From Desertifilum tharense IPPAS B-1220 (GTDB lineage: Bacteria > Cyanobacteriota > Cyanobacteriia > Cyanobacteriales > Desertifilaceae): DNA of 64,000 nucleotides. The stretch covers positions 62,001 to 126,000 of the forward strand of contig NZ_MJGC01000010.1 in NCBI RefSeq assembly GCF_001746915.1. Reading direction: 5' to 3'. Of this stretch, positions 9,296 through 18,762 are shown piece after piece. Both the position numbers and the translations under genes were made by a program. Position 1 is the stretch's first letter. The number at the start of each line of letters is the position of its first letter. The notes beneath the pieces are model-generated. The model searched no databases. It saw only the letters and a program-made list of their open reading frames with translations, and had not been told where the DNA came from.

Positions 9296-10285
9296 CTAGG
9301 CGCTTTTTGAGGAAATGTCACATTCTGGTTCAGCTTTTTTAGGAAATAGGTTCAACAGATAATAGAAGGGACTCAGCAAGCTACTCTGTAAAAATTCCCA
9401 TTCGCAGGTTGCTACTAAATCAGTTTGAGGATAACGGCGAGATTTGAGCCAATGTTGCAGAATGCGCTTGCTACTCCCTAAAATCATTCGCAGAAATATC
9501 AAGGGTTTCTGCCAATGTTTAGCATTTAACATTCGCAGGTAACAAAGGCATAGACTAGACCCTCGAATCAGGGAAACTAGATAAGATTTTTCGAGGCGAT
9601 GCGGGGGGATTTGATGATAGGTGTGCATGGCGGGATTGTACCAAATTTCCCAACCCGCACGGTGAATATAGAGTAAGGCTTCGTAGTCTTCTCCCGCAAG
9701 CATGGAACCTTGAATTCGACCGACTAAATGCAGGCGTTTGGGAACGTTATCTAGCCAGACTTGACGGCGAACGACTAAGGCGGCCCCTGGCGGTAGGCTA
9801 AGATGTTGGGGTTGATATAAATGGGGTTCCGAACCGCGTTCGCGAATGGCGAGAAAGGATTCTATTCGCTTAAAGTTAGCGGGGGGAGAAATTGCAAATT
9901 CTCCGTGAATTTGTCCGCCAAATGCTCCAGCTTGGGGATGGTTTTGGGCAAATTGGTAGGCTTGGGCAACCCAGTCAGGATCGGGATGATTATCGTCATC
10001 TAAGAAAGCAACAAGTTCGCCTTGGGCTTCAGTAATTCCTCGGTTTCTCGCAAAGGCTAATCCTTGTTCGGCTTCAAAACAATAGCGGAGTGGATAGGGA
10101 AAATTCCAGCTTTTTTGAATGTCTTGAATGAGGGCGGCAGTGGAATCTGTGCTATTGTTATCAATGATGAGAATTTCCCAGCTAAAGCGGTCTGTATCGA
10201 ATTGCGATCGCAATTTTTCTAAAAGCTTGGGTAAGCGGTCTGCACCATTATAAGTCGGGATTGCAACACTCAAGTCAAAAGTCAT
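9296..10285 (-). CDS. Glycosyltransferase family 2 (downstream copy of a tandem pair)
   Basis: GT-A fold glycosyltransferase. After MTFDLSVAIPTYNGADRL come the nucleotide-sugar binding segment IIDNNSTDST and the metal-binding acidic cluster LVAFLDDDNHPDPDW. I chose the ATG at 10285-10283 because it overlaps the stop of the upstream glycosyltransferase as ATGA; a longer frame to 10363 adds 26 residues without homology. Closely related in layout to its upstream neighbour, including the unusual H-Q-A/Q-x-H-P-x-x-G-A-x-G-G-Q-I-H segment and the C-terminal helical part, so the two arose by duplication. No transmembrane helices are clear; likely acts at the cytoplasmic face of the membrane. Confidence 0.9.
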   Translation of the reverse strand: MTFDLSVAIPTYNGADRLPKLLEKLRSQFDTDRFSWEILIIDNNSTDSTAALIQDIQKSWNFPYPLRYCFEAEQGLAFARNRGITEAQGELVAFLDDDNHPDPDWVAQAYQFAQNHPQAGAFGGQIHGEFAISPPANFKRIESFLAIRERGSEPHLYQPQHLSLPPGAALVVRRQVWLDNVPKRLHLVGRIQGSMLAGEDYEALLYIHRAGWEIWYNPAMHTYHQIPPHRLEKSYLVSLIRGSSLCLCYLRMLNAKHWQKPLIFLRMILGSSKRILQHWLKSRRYPQTDLVATCEWEFLQSSLLSPFYYLLNLFPKKAEPECDISSKSA

Positions 10286-11280
10286 ACTCTGGTGCCTAAA
10301 TAGCGGATTTTCCACAAAAAGAAAGGACTGAGCAAGGTACTTAATAAAAGTTCTCGTTCGCACCGGGCAATTGTATCTTGAGAATCCCTGCTACAGGACT
10401 GAAAGTAATGCTTGACGAGTTTGAGTAGATCGGCAACAAAATAGACTAAAGAGGCAATTGGTTTTTGCCAGCTTTTCAACCTCAACATCCGAATATGATA
10501 GCGACTTAAGCCAATACAGCGGACTAAAGATACTAAGTAATCCACTTCTAAACGCCAACTGGGAATATGGTGATACAAGCGCATTTCTGGGTTATACCAA
10601 ATGTCCCAACCCGCCCGTTGAATGTATAACAACGCCTCAAGGTCTTCGCTGGCCAGTCCGGCTTCTCGTCCCTTATGATTGAGGAATAGCCGCTTGGGAA
10701 CAGCGCTTAACCACACTTGTTTCTGTACCACCAACCCCGCACTGGGGGGTAAAATCTTGCTTTGAAGCGTGTAGCAGTAGGCGCGATCGCCCCGTTCGAC
10801 AATTGCCAGCAAACACGCTATCTTTTGAAAATTAGTGGGTGGATCGCTCTCAAAAGACCCGTGAATTTGCCCCCCGTATGCGCCCACTTCTGGATGCGCC
10901 TGATGGAAGCCAATAGCCGCCACCACCCAGTCGCTAGCCGGCCAGTTATCATCATCTAAAAAGCCAATCAGTTCGCCTTGGGCTTCTTCTACAGCCTTTT
11001 GTCGGGCAAAAGCCGCCCCTTGTTCGGGTTCAAAACAGTAGCGCAATTGGCTGTGCTGCGGCCAAATCGCTTGATATTCTCGAACAATCTCCGCCGTGCG
11101 ATCGCTACTGTTATTATCAACAACCAGAATCTCGCCAAAATGACTCGGAAGGTTAAGTTCTAACAGTGCAGGATGGGTAAAGCAATCTAGCAAGCACTGA
11201 AGCACTCTATGCAAGCGTGTTTCCCCGTTATACGTGGGAATGGCGACTGTAAAAAAGACCATATCGTCATCGGTGAACAT
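10282..11280 (-). CDS. Glycosyltransferase family 2 (upstream copy of a tandem pair)
   Basis: GT2 enzyme with VAIPTYNGETRL, VVDNNSSDRT and the acidic metal motif IGFLDDDNWPASDW. Translationally coupled to the next glycosyltransferase by a 4-bp ATGA overlap. The frame can start at 11352, but the ATG at 11280, six residues before another Met and preceded by a purine-rich AAGG/GGGGAG region, places the conserved beta strand at a normal distance. The paralogous pair probably works on the same glycan (inference). Acceptor and sugar donor cannot be told from the sequence. Confidence 0.88.
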   Translation of the reverse strand: MFTDDDMVFFTVAIPTYNGETRLHRVLQCLLDCFTHPALLELNLPSHFGEILVVDNNSSDRTAEIVREYQAIWPQHSQLRYCFEPEQGAAFARQKAVEEAQGELIGFLDDDNWPASDWVVAAIGFHQAHPEVGAYGGQIHGSFESDPPTNFQKIACLLAIVERGDRAYCYTLQSKILPPSAGLVVQKQVWLSAVPKRLFLNHKGREAGLASEDLEALLYIQRAGWDIWYNPEMRLYHHIPSWRLEVDYLVSLVRCIGLSRYHIRMLRLKSWQKPIASLVYFVADLLKLVKHYFQSCSRDSQDTIARCERELLLSTLLSPFFLWKIRYLGTRV

Positions 11281-11352
11281 CTGACTCGAACCTTGCCTTA
11301 CTCCCCTCACCTCTAGAAAAAGATGGGGGATGAGAGCGTTTTTGCAACTCAT

Positions 11353-11685
11353 TTAGACTCGCGCTTACTGGGTTGCTGGCTTCCATCCAAACGGATCGCA
11401 GAACATCAACTTCAAAGCATTTCAGTAGAATTTCGGAAACTATGTGTAGCGATTCTCCCTAGCTTGCCGCGATCGCGAGCATCAAATCACTCTATCGTTT
11501 GGTCTGTTTCAGGGAACTGGGGCAAGCCATCTTATCAAGGATCGCTGTAAGCAAGTCTCTCAAAGCTATTTGTAGAATAATCTACCCAATCCCGGAGTGG
11601 CAAGAGCATCGTCCCGTGAAATCCCCCAATTCGATAGAATAGCAGCGATTCGCCGTTTCCCTGGAATCCTCAGCCGCTTTGAGTT
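11353..11685. other. Divergent intergenic region before the GH31 gene
   Basis: About 330 bp between the glycosyltransferase frame and the alpha-glucosidase start. It contains one HIP1-type GCGATCGCG near 11469 and is otherwise unremarkable. I see no convincing hairpin or promoter pair, though both divergent genes must start here. Confidence 0.4.
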
Positions 11686-14097
11686 ATGAAACTTCTTAAA
11701 CAAATTGCCCTCACCTTCCGCCTGATTAAGTTTGAACGCTTTTTGGGTTCGCTGTTTTACTCCTTTCAACGCGATTGGTTAGAACGACAGTATTCCCCCC
11801 CTCCAACCCCAACCTTGGTACAATCTCCAGGCGGGTTGATTCAAGCAGAAGCTAGAGAACGGGGCGCTTATTGCCAGTTTGAACGCGCCGAATTAGAGAT
11901 TACCTTTCTCACCCCCGAACTGGTTCGCCTAGAGTGGAAACCCGGAAAACCGCCCCTCCCCTATAGCATTGCTAAACAGGATTGGCCAGAAGTCGAAAGC
12001 CATCTAGAACAAGCTGCTGAGGGGTGGAGGCTGACCAGTTCTCACCTCAAAATTGAGATTCTTAACGACGGACATCTGAAATTTGCCACCCCGGAGGGAC
12101 AAACCCTGCGCGAAGAACTCCCCCCGCAACAGTTAGGGGAAATGCGGATTCATCAAGCGCGTTTGCGTCCCGAAGAATGCATCTATGGCTTAGGGGAACG
12201 CGCCGCCTCGCTAGACTTGCGCCGTCCGAAAACCGAAGGCCAGAATATCCCGGCTTATCGGATGTGGAACTATGATGCGGGAGGGGTTTATACTTCAGGC
12301 ACCGATCCGCTTTACCTGTGCATCCCGGTTTATCTGGGATTGCATCGCCAAGGAAGCTATCTGGTTTTCTACGAAAATCCCTATCCGGCTAATTTCAGCT
12401 TTGAAGCTACCGCCACCGCTAGTTTTGAAGGCGGGAGTTTATGCTATTACTTTACGTCAGGAACCCCTGCCCAACTCCTCGAACGCTATACCGAACTTAC
12501 TGGAAAGCCACCGCTTCCCCCGCGTTGGGCGTTTGGCTATCATCAGTCTCGGTGGGGATATGGTACGCAAGCAGCAGTACAAGAGACGGTTGAATCCTTT
12601 ATTCAACGCGATCTTCCGATTAGTGCAGTTCACCTGGATATTGATTGTCAGGATAACTTTCGCGCTTTTACGGTCGATCCAGATACCTTTCCCGATATTA
12701 AAACCCTGACGGCAAACTTAGCAGCCAGAAGCATTCAACTGATTACGATTCTTAACCCCGGTATTAAAGCCAGTCGTAAGAGTAAGCTGTTCCAAGAAGG
12801 GCGAATGCAGAACTTTTTCTGTAACGATCCCCAGGGGAATCTAATTGTTGGGCCGGTGTGGCCGGGAATGTCTGCGTTTCCAGACTTTAGTAACCCCGAT
12901 GTCCGTCACTGGTGGACGCGCCAGTATGAATATTTACTCGATTTAGGGATTCGAGGATTTTGGCATGATATGAACGAACCGGGGATTTTTGCGCTGTGGG
13001 GCGATCCGTCCTTACCGTCGCACGCTACGCAGCATAGCATGGAAGGTCGCGGGGGAAACCACCAAGAGGCGCATAATCTCTATGGGATGTTGCAGGCGAT
13101 CGCAGCTTATGATGCCTTACGAGAGTATTCTCCGCAAATTCGACCGTTTGTAATTTCTCGCGCCGGATGGGCGGGGTTACAGCGCTATGCTTGGACATGG
13201 ACGGGCGATGTTCAAACCAGTTGGGAAGGGTTGCGCCAAACTGTTCCTACGGTATTAGGAATGGGATTATCGGGGATACCCTACACGGGACCCGATATCG
13301 GCGGGTTTAAGGGGAACCCGTCCCCAGAGTTATACTTGCGCTGGTTCCAAATGGCGGTATTTCTGCCGTTTTGTCGCACTCACTCAGCGAATAATGTCAA
13401 GCATCGCACGCCCTGGATGTATGGCGAACCCTATTTAAGCCTCATTCGCGAGTTGTTGCGGCTGCGCTATCGCTTATTACCGTTTTTTTACACGCTAGCC
13501 TGGGAAATGACCCAAACCGGACATCCGATGGTGCGTCCGCTGTTTTGGCTAGATCCGACCGATGTGCGACTGTGGAGTGTGGATGATGCGTTTTTAGTAG
13601 GCGATGCACTTTTGGTCTGTCCCATTTTGGCAGAGGGAGTGCGATCGCGCCAAGTGATTCTTCCGAAAGGGGAGTGGTATCAATTCTGGGACGATACCCC
13701 CGTAGGTGACAGCGAAACCCTTACCCTAGACGCGCCTTTAGAAACCATTCCGCTTTTAGTGAAAGCGGGAACAATTCTGGCAATGGAGGAAAATCAGCAA
13801 CTCATCCTGCACCTCTACCCCTCCAGCGAAGGAAGCTGCATGGGTCAAGTTTACAGCGATGCTGGTGATGGGTATGGCGAATGGCGCGTAGACCGTTTTC
13901 AACTTCACCGCACGGGTGCAGAAATGACCTTAACCTGGCAAAGTGAGGGGAACTTTGAATTTCCCTACCATCGGCTTAAAATCCAGTTCCACGGTATCCA
14001 GCCTCAGCAAGCTTGGATTGAAGGTCAAGACCTGCCTATTCTAGAAAATAGCATTGAGTGCGATTCCTGTGAGATTCTATTTTCTAAGACGATGTAG
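11686..14097 (+). CDS. Glycoside hydrolase family 31 alpha-glucosidase
   Basis: 803 residues, normal for bacterial GH31. The nucleophile Asp lies in GFWHDMNEPGIF (about residue 429) and the acid/base Asp in WTWTGDVQTSWEGL (about residue 508). Other GH31 landmarks are GLGERA, the DIDCQDNFRAFTVD strand, VISRAGWAGLQRYAW and GPDIGGFKGNPSPELYLRW. It hydrolyses terminal alpha-glucosidic linkages, plausibly in glycogen or maltooligosaccharide turnover. There is no signal peptide, so it is cytoplasmic. The C-terminal 120 residues form the usual beta-sandwich domains. It may be functionally tied to the divergent glycosyltransferases, but that rests on proximity only. Confidence 0.95.
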   Translation: MKLLKQIALTFRLIKFERFLGSLFYSFQRDWLERQYSPPPTPTLVQSPGGLIQAEARERGAYCQFERAELEITFLTPELVRLEWKPGKPPLPYSIAKQDWPEVESHLEQAAEGWRLTSSHLKIEILNDGHLKFATPEGQTLREELPPQQLGEMRIHQARLRPEECIYGLGERAASLDLRRPKTEGQNIPAYRMWNYDAGGVYTSGTDPLYLCIPVYLGLHRQGSYLVFYENPYPANFSFEATATASFEGGSLCYYFTSGTPAQLLERYTELTGKPPLPPRWAFGYHQSRWGYGTQAAVQETVESFIQRDLPISAVHLDIDCQDNFRAFTVDPDTFPDIKTLTANLAARSIQLITILNPGIKASRKSKLFQEGRMQNFFCNDPQGNLIVGPVWPGMSAFPDFSNPDVRHWWTRQYEYLLDLGIRGFWHDMNEPGIFALWGDPSLPSHATQHSMEGRGGNHQEAHNLYGMLQAIAAYDALREYSPQIRPFVISRAGWAGLQRYAWTWTGDVQTSWEGLRQTVPTVLGMGLSGIPYTGPDIGGFKGNPSPELYLRWFQMAVFLPFCRTHSANNVKHRTPWMYGEPYLSLIRELLRLRYRLLPFFYTLAWEMTQTGHPMVRPLFWLDPTDVRLWSVDDAFLVGDALLVCPILAEGVRSRQVILPKGEWYQFWDDTPVGDSETLTLDAPLETIPLLVKAGTILAMEENQQLILHLYPSSEGSCMGQVYSDAGDGYGEWRVDRFQLHRTGAEMTLTWQSEGNFEFPYHRLKIQFHGIQPQQAWIEGQDLPILENSIECDSCEILFSKTM

Positions 14098-14127
14098 CAG
14101 TTTTCTCTCAGATGAAGCCAGCCAATG

Positions 14128-15582
14128 CTATAAACTTGTCACCCCAAAGAGGTTCTTGAGGCGCTTGCGAACCCAAATGACTGGGTTTTTATCATCTTCG
14201 TCATCATCAACTAAACCCATTTCCCGAAGCTGCTTCTGGCGTTCGGCGAGTTCTTCGCGATGTCGGGCCAGTTCTTGGATAATGGCTTCAGTCAGTTCTG
14301 GGTGTTCGCGCAGCAGTTTTTCAAAAGCCAGATTATTAATTGCAAATAATAGCGTCTCCTCAGTTGCCCGAATTGTGGCGGTTCGAGGAATGCCTAACAT
14401 TAAGGATAATTCGCCAAAGAACTTACCCGGCCCCAGGGTGGTTAAATGCTTGCCAATCTTTTCGACATAGACTTCCACTTCACCGGACAGAATAATATAA
14501 AAGGCATCGCCCGGATCGCCTTCTCGAAAGAGAACCTGGGAGGAAGAAAGACGCTTGCGATAGCCAATTTCAATCATTTGGCGCAACTCTAAGTCATTGA
14601 GGTTTTGAAAATAGACGACTTCGTGCAGGAGTTGGCGCAGGGATAAGGGTTTTTTGGGCTTTTCAAGTTCAGGCGCTAAGGAGACGGGATGATGGTTATT
14701 AGTAGCATAAGTTGGGGCGAGAACTTCAGGATTTCGCAACCATAAATCGCGCTGCGGAAAGGGAATGCTAATCCCTTGCTGTCTGAGTTGATACTCAATA
14801 ATAAAATTAATAGAACTGCGAATAATGGGGGAGAGGTCGATGCGGTTGACCCAAACCCAAAGTTCAAAATTCAAGGCGTTATCGCCAAATCCTTTAAAGA
14901 TGACTCGCGGGGCGGGATCGTGCAATACTGAAGAATCCGCATAGGCACAGTTTAATAGGGTTTCTGTGACTAAAACGGGGTCGGTTCCATAGGCGACGCC
15001 AACGGGAATTTGAACGCGGGCGGTAAAGGTATCATAACTCCAGTTGAGGACTTGATTTTCGACCAGTTGGCTATTGGGAACGACGACATCTCCGCCTTCG
15101 CGGGTGCGAATTACCGTGGCGCGTAAGGAAATCTCTTTGATATAGCCAGAAAGTCCGGCAAATTCTATAAAGTCCCCAACTTTTAGCTTGCGTTCTAGAA
15201 GCAGGGTGAGTCCGCTAGTAAAGTTCTTGGTGAGCGATTGTAACCCTAAACCAATCCCTACGCCAAGACCTCCTGCAAGAACGGCGAGGGAGGCGAGGTT
15301 AAAGCCTTGGGTTTGCAGCAAAACGAGGATGCTCAGGGTTCCTATACCATAACTGATGATGGTGGCGATCGCTTCTCGGTTGCCCTCGTCAATTTTGAAT
15401 TTGGAGAGGAGGCGATATTTGAGGAATCCTTTGAGATTTCGACAAATAAATAAAATTAGAAATAAAGCCAATAAAATCTGAAAAATTAGATTCAGAGTGA
15501 CTGAAGTTTCTCCAAGGGCGAGAATTTCAGTGTTAAATAAGTTCGCAATTCTCTGAACAACAGTTTCAATCAGATTATTCAT
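14128..15582 (-). CDS. MscS-type channel with C-terminal cyclic-nucleotide-binding domain (bCNG type)
   Basis: 484 residues. Several hydrophobic helices (residues about 20-120) end in the pore-lining glycine/alanine-rich helix LAVLAGGLGVGIGLGLQSL. The MscS beta domain follows (LKVGDFIEFAGLSGYIKEI, VVVPNSQLVENQVLNWS). From about residue 340 there is a cyclic-nucleotide-binding fold with the phosphate-binding cassette FGELSLMLGIPRTATIRA. This is the bCNG architecture, described for a Synechocystis channel among others. The tail is charged and Gln/Asp-rich. It is the last gene of a minus-strand run DUF928, CHASE2 cyclase, MBL hydrolase, channel, so its ligand may be made two genes upstream. Confidence 0.92.
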   Translation of the reverse strand: MNNLIETVVQRIANLFNTEILALGETSVTLNLIFQILLALFLILFICRNLKGFLKYRLLSKFKIDEGNREAIATIISYGIGTLSILVLLQTQGFNLASLAVLAGGLGVGIGLGLQSLTKNFTSGLTLLLERKLKVGDFIEFAGLSGYIKEISLRATVIRTREGGDVVVPNSQLVENQVLNWSYDTFTARVQIPVGVAYGTDPVLVTETLLNCAYADSSVLHDPAPRVIFKGFGDNALNFELWVWVNRIDLSPIIRSSINFIIEYQLRQQGISIPFPQRDLWLRNPEVLAPTYATNNHHPVSLAPELEKPKKPLSLRQLLHEVVYFQNLNDLELRQMIEIGYRKRLSSSQVLFREGDPGDAFYIILSGEVEVYVEKIGKHLTTLGPGKFFGELSLMLGIPRTATIRATEETLLFAINNLAFEKLLREHPELTEAIIQELARHREELAERQKQLREMGLVDDDEDDKNPVIWVRKRLKNLFGVTSL

Positions 15583-15639
15583 GGGTTGAGAGACTCAACG
15601 TCCTATTGATGGAGGATGGGAATTTTAAGCGCGGTCGAG

Positions 15640-16428
15640 TCATAATATTTGTAAGGAGTCTTGAGAAAAATCAAAGACTTGTCCTCGTTTAACAAAGCCC
15701 TGAAATCCATCGGCTATGGCATTGGGCAAAACTCCGGGCTGATAGTGGTATAACCACATTTTGCGTTTAATTTCGGCTGGAAGTTGGCAAAGATCTTGAT
15801 AGTGGGCGTGAACTTTACTGGGGTATTTGGCTGTTTCTGTATCCTGAAAAATGAGATCGGCTTGTTCGTATAAATCCCAGACACATTCTAGGGCAAACTG
15901 AATATCTGAAGTAAAGAAGATTTTGGTTTGACCCAGTTTAAAAAACAATCCATAACTGGGTACCGTAAATTGACCGTTATGAATATGCTTAACTCGGACT
16001 GGCTTAAATTCAATATCCGACCACTGAAAAGATTGTTCAAGGGGAACCGGACAAACCTGAAAAAAGGTGCTTAACTGAGCAATAGAGCCTTCAATTGAAG
16101 CCATGCCACCCGCTAAGGTTTTTTCCCACAAATCCCCTGCTAGATCCTCGCTAATATAAAGATTGGGAGAAGCACAACTGGGGTCAAATTTTGTGGCAAA
16201 ACCAATGTATTCTAATCCGCCTGAGTGATCGGAATGAAGATGACTAATATAGATATCGGTAATATCTCGATGGGAGAATCCGGCTGCGTGCAGGGATAAA
16301 CGAATATCGGTGCCACAATCAATCAGTAATTTCTGATTTTGCGAGTTAATTAACAAGAGATTAGATTGAAAGTTATCAGCACCCACTGTAAAGGCTGAAC
16401 CTGAACCTAAAAAGATTAATTGCGTCAT
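15640..16428 (-). CDS. MBL-fold metallo-hydrolase (RNase Z / phosphodiesterase-like)
   Basis: 262 residues of the metallo-beta-lactamase fold. IFLGSGSAFTVG opens the first strand, the zinc motif HLHSDHSGGLEYIG follows at about residue 63, then FFTSDIQFA (metal-bridging Asp) and a late His in WLYHYQPG. The layout is closest to the RNase Z-like branch, which also includes cyclic-nucleotide phosphodiesterases; the sequence alone does not settle the substrate. It lies 21 bp after the CHASE2 cyclase and 57 bp before the cyclic-nucleotide-binding channel, so a cNMP phosphodiesterase role is an attractive but unproven guess. Confidence 0.85.
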   Translation of the reverse strand: MTQLIFLGSGSAFTVGADNFQSNLLLINSQNQKLLIDCGTDIRLSLHAAGFSHRDITDIYISHLHSDHSGGLEYIGFATKFDPSCASPNLYISEDLAGDLWEKTLAGGMASIEGSIAQLSTFFQVCPVPLEQSFQWSDIEFKPVRVKHIHNGQFTVPSYGLFFKLGQTKIFFTSDIQFALECVWDLYEQADLIFQDTETAKYPSKVHAHYQDLCQLPAEIKRKMWLYHYQPGVLPNAIADGFQGFVKRGQVFDFSQDSLQIL

Positions 16429-16449
16429 GGGGCTAGATGGATAGAGACT

Positions 16450-18693
16450 TCAATCGCAGGATGACTCCGATTGAGGGAACTGAAGAGATTTATAAAGCTG
16501 TTCGAGTTGCTTTTCAATCTCTGGAGGTTTTGCGGTAAAGCGAATATAAAAACTGCTCGAAGGTGCGGGTTGTTCCAAGACTTTCGCGTAAATATCTTCG
16601 CTCTTGTTGTCCTCCTCGCCTAAGTTCAGCTTGATATTCGTCAGCATTAAAGGTAAGGATTCCAAACCCGCATGGCTTGAACGAATTAATGCGCCTTTAT
16701 CAGAAAGCTCGACTAAGCGACCGTTAAAAACATTTTCGCCAACGTGCTTTCCCTCTAAGATTGTGTATTGTAGCGGAATTTCTGAGCGAAGGGAAATAAA
16801 AATTTCTTCTTCTTTTGGGAGAAAAAGATTGTACTCGCCGCCAATTCCCCCGACTTCATAAATCAGAATGGGTTGTTTCACCCCTTTGGGTTGAACCTGC
16901 TTATAGCCATCGATGCGGATGGTCGAACCCACCTCTTGCAGGGTAGACTCAGAAATCAAAATTTGACCGCCCGTTGTATAGGATTCAATCCGATAGGTCA
17001 AATTGACATTATTGCCAACAACGCCATATTTCGTCCGCTTTTCCGAACCAATATTGCCAACCACCACTTCCCCGGTATGAATGCCAATCCCCATCGCTAG
17101 GGGCGGTAAATCCCACTCGGCCATTTTTTGATTCACAGAGATCATCGCTAACTGCATAGCAACGCCACAAGCAACCGCCCGAACAGCGTCGTCTGTGCCT
17201 TGGGTGGGTGCGCCAAACAGCACTAAGATGCCATCTCCCATAAATTCATCAATGGTTCCCTGGTGCGCGGTAATCACATCGGCCATATATTCCAGGTAAA
17301 AATTGAGAATTTTGACCACTTCTTCGGGAGGAAGCCGTTCGGAAAGGCTGGTAAACCCGCGTAAATCCGAGGTGAGAATCGTGAGTTTTTGCCGCTGTCC
17401 GCCCAGTTTAAGACCTTCGGGACTTTCGAGTAAATTGGCGACCACAGAATCGCTGAGATAGCGGCCAAAGGTTTTGCGGATATCGCCAGCAGTACGGGCA
17501 ATATAGGCGGTAATGGCGATCGCACTTCCGGCTAAAGCTAGCGCCGGGGGAATTACGGGAATCCACCAACTTGCCAGAAAAGCCGCAAACGTACTGCCAA
17601 ATAGGATAACCCCAGCCAATAGGGCGATCGCCGTTCGTCGTAGCGAGATCGCCTTAACCCCTCCGGCATACCGCCAAGTCCAGGTGAGGGTTGCACCAAC
17701 CCCAGACCAAAATAGCACCCACAACTCTTCATACAGATTCGGCCAGGTGCGGATCGTGGATCGCCCTTCTAAGGCGGCGCTAATAAACTGACTGGCAAAA
17801 TTAGCATGAACCTCTACACCGGCCATCCGTTCGGAAGGCGTGCGCGTATAGGGCGTAAAGAACAGATCCTGAAAACTTTCGCCCACCGCGCCAATCAAGA
17901 TAATCCGATCGCGTCCCCAGTCGGGCGGAATGCGATCGTTTAACACATCCCGCATCGAGACAGTTTCAAAATGAAGGTTGGGGCCGCGATAATTCAGAAT
18001 CATCTGATACCCTCCGGCGTCTGCTCGCACGTAAGGGCCGTCATTGGCGGTGAAGGGCAAAAACGTCGTTTTTCCCAGTTTCCAGTAGTTTTTCCCCTCA
18101 ACAGGCTGCGGTGCGATGCCTTCTTGAACGAGATAGAGCGAGGCCAGGTACAAGCTAAAACTAGGAATTACGTTGCCGTCAGGGTCATTGAGGGTTAATA
18201 ACCCGCGCCGTACTGTTTTGTCTTCATCAAAGATCAGATCGTTAGAACCCACCCGTTCCAAACCTGGGGGGCCGGGAATCGTTTCGCGATCGCGATCGCC
18301 CACAACCTTACGAATCCCCACCAGATTGGGCGTATTGGCAAAAACCTGCAACAACTCCGCATGACCGGGTTCCACCGCCTGATCGCGATAAACATCTAAA
18401 CCAATGACCCTCGGCTGCTGGGCTTTGAGCTTTTCAATCAATTGGGCGTAAACAGCATCGGGAATAATCGCTTGTCCCTGGGCCCGCACATCCCCCTCAT
18501 CAATCCCCACGATCGCGATCCGTTCGTCGCGGGGTTGTTGGGGTCTGAGGCGGACATAAAGGTCATACGCCGCCCATTCCCAGGACTGCAATAGACCCGT
18601 TAGTCGCACGCTCAAAACCAATCCTGCGATCGCGGGAGTGGCAAGCCAGACTCCCCGCCAATCCCACAATAATCGCCTGAGTTGTTTGCTCAT
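16450..18693 (-). CDS. CHASE2-domain class III nucleotide cyclase with C-terminal PilZ-like domain
   Basis: About 747 residues. An N-terminal helix (WLATPAIAGLVLSVRL) precedes a CHASE2 extracytoplasmic sensor (AYDLYVRLRPQQPRDERIAIVGIDE onward). About three further membrane helices follow, then a class III cyclase domain. In it the two metal Asp lie in SDLRGFTSL and FMGDGILVLFG, and the transition-state Asn/Arg in NNVNLTYRIE. The residue that is Lys in adenylate cyclases is Glu (TIDEFMGDG). The last 110 residues (NGRLVELSDKGALI) resemble a PilZ domain, though the RxxxR part is unclear. I prefer the ATG at 18693; a TTG at 18753 lies only one base after GGGAGG. Nine to seventy bp separate it from the DUF928 stop, so it is co-transcribed. 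Confidence 0.9.
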   Translation of the reverse strand: MSKQLRRLLWDWRGVWLATPAIAGLVLSVRLTGLLQSWEWAAYDLYVRLRPQQPRDERIAIVGIDEGDVRAQGQAIIPDAVYAQLIEKLKAQQPRVIGLDVYRDQAVEPGHAELLQVFANTPNLVGIRKVVGDRDRETIPGPPGLERVGSNDLIFDEDKTVRRGLLTLNDPDGNVIPSFSLYLASLYLVQEGIAPQPVEGKNYWKLGKTTFLPFTANDGPYVRADAGGYQMILNYRGPNLHFETVSMRDVLNDRIPPDWGRDRIILIGAVGESFQDLFFTPYTRTPSERMAGVEVHANFASQFISAALEGRSTIRTWPNLYEELWVLFWSGVGATLTWTWRYAGGVKAISLRRTAIALLAGVILFGSTFAAFLASWWIPVIPPALALAGSAIAITAYIARTAGDIRKTFGRYLSDSVVANLLESPEGLKLGGQRQKLTILTSDLRGFTSLSERLPPEEVVKILNFYLEYMADVITAHQGTIDEFMGDGILVLFGAPTQGTDDAVRAVACGVAMQLAMISVNQKMAEWDLPPLAMGIGIHTGEVVVGNIGSEKRTKYGVVGNNVNLTYRIESYTTGGQILISESTLQEVGSTIRIDGYKQVQPKGVKQPILIYEVGGIGGEYNLFLPKEEEIFISLRSEIPLQYTILEGKHVGENVFNGRLVELSDKGALIRSSHAGLESLPLMLTNIKLNLGEEDNKSEDIYAKVLEQPAPSSSFYIRFTAKPPEIEKQLEQLYKSLQFPQSESSCD

Positions 18694-18762
18694 GAATTCT
18701 GAATCACTCGATACCCCTACATCTTCAAGCGCTCGATTGCGCCATCGGTACAAACCTCCCTT

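Noticed and set aside
18286..18300. Doubled GCGATCGC palindromes, considered as operators
   Set aside because: HIP1 is spread through the whole window, including coding regions (also 35881-35896, 60571-60585), so position here carries no special meaning.
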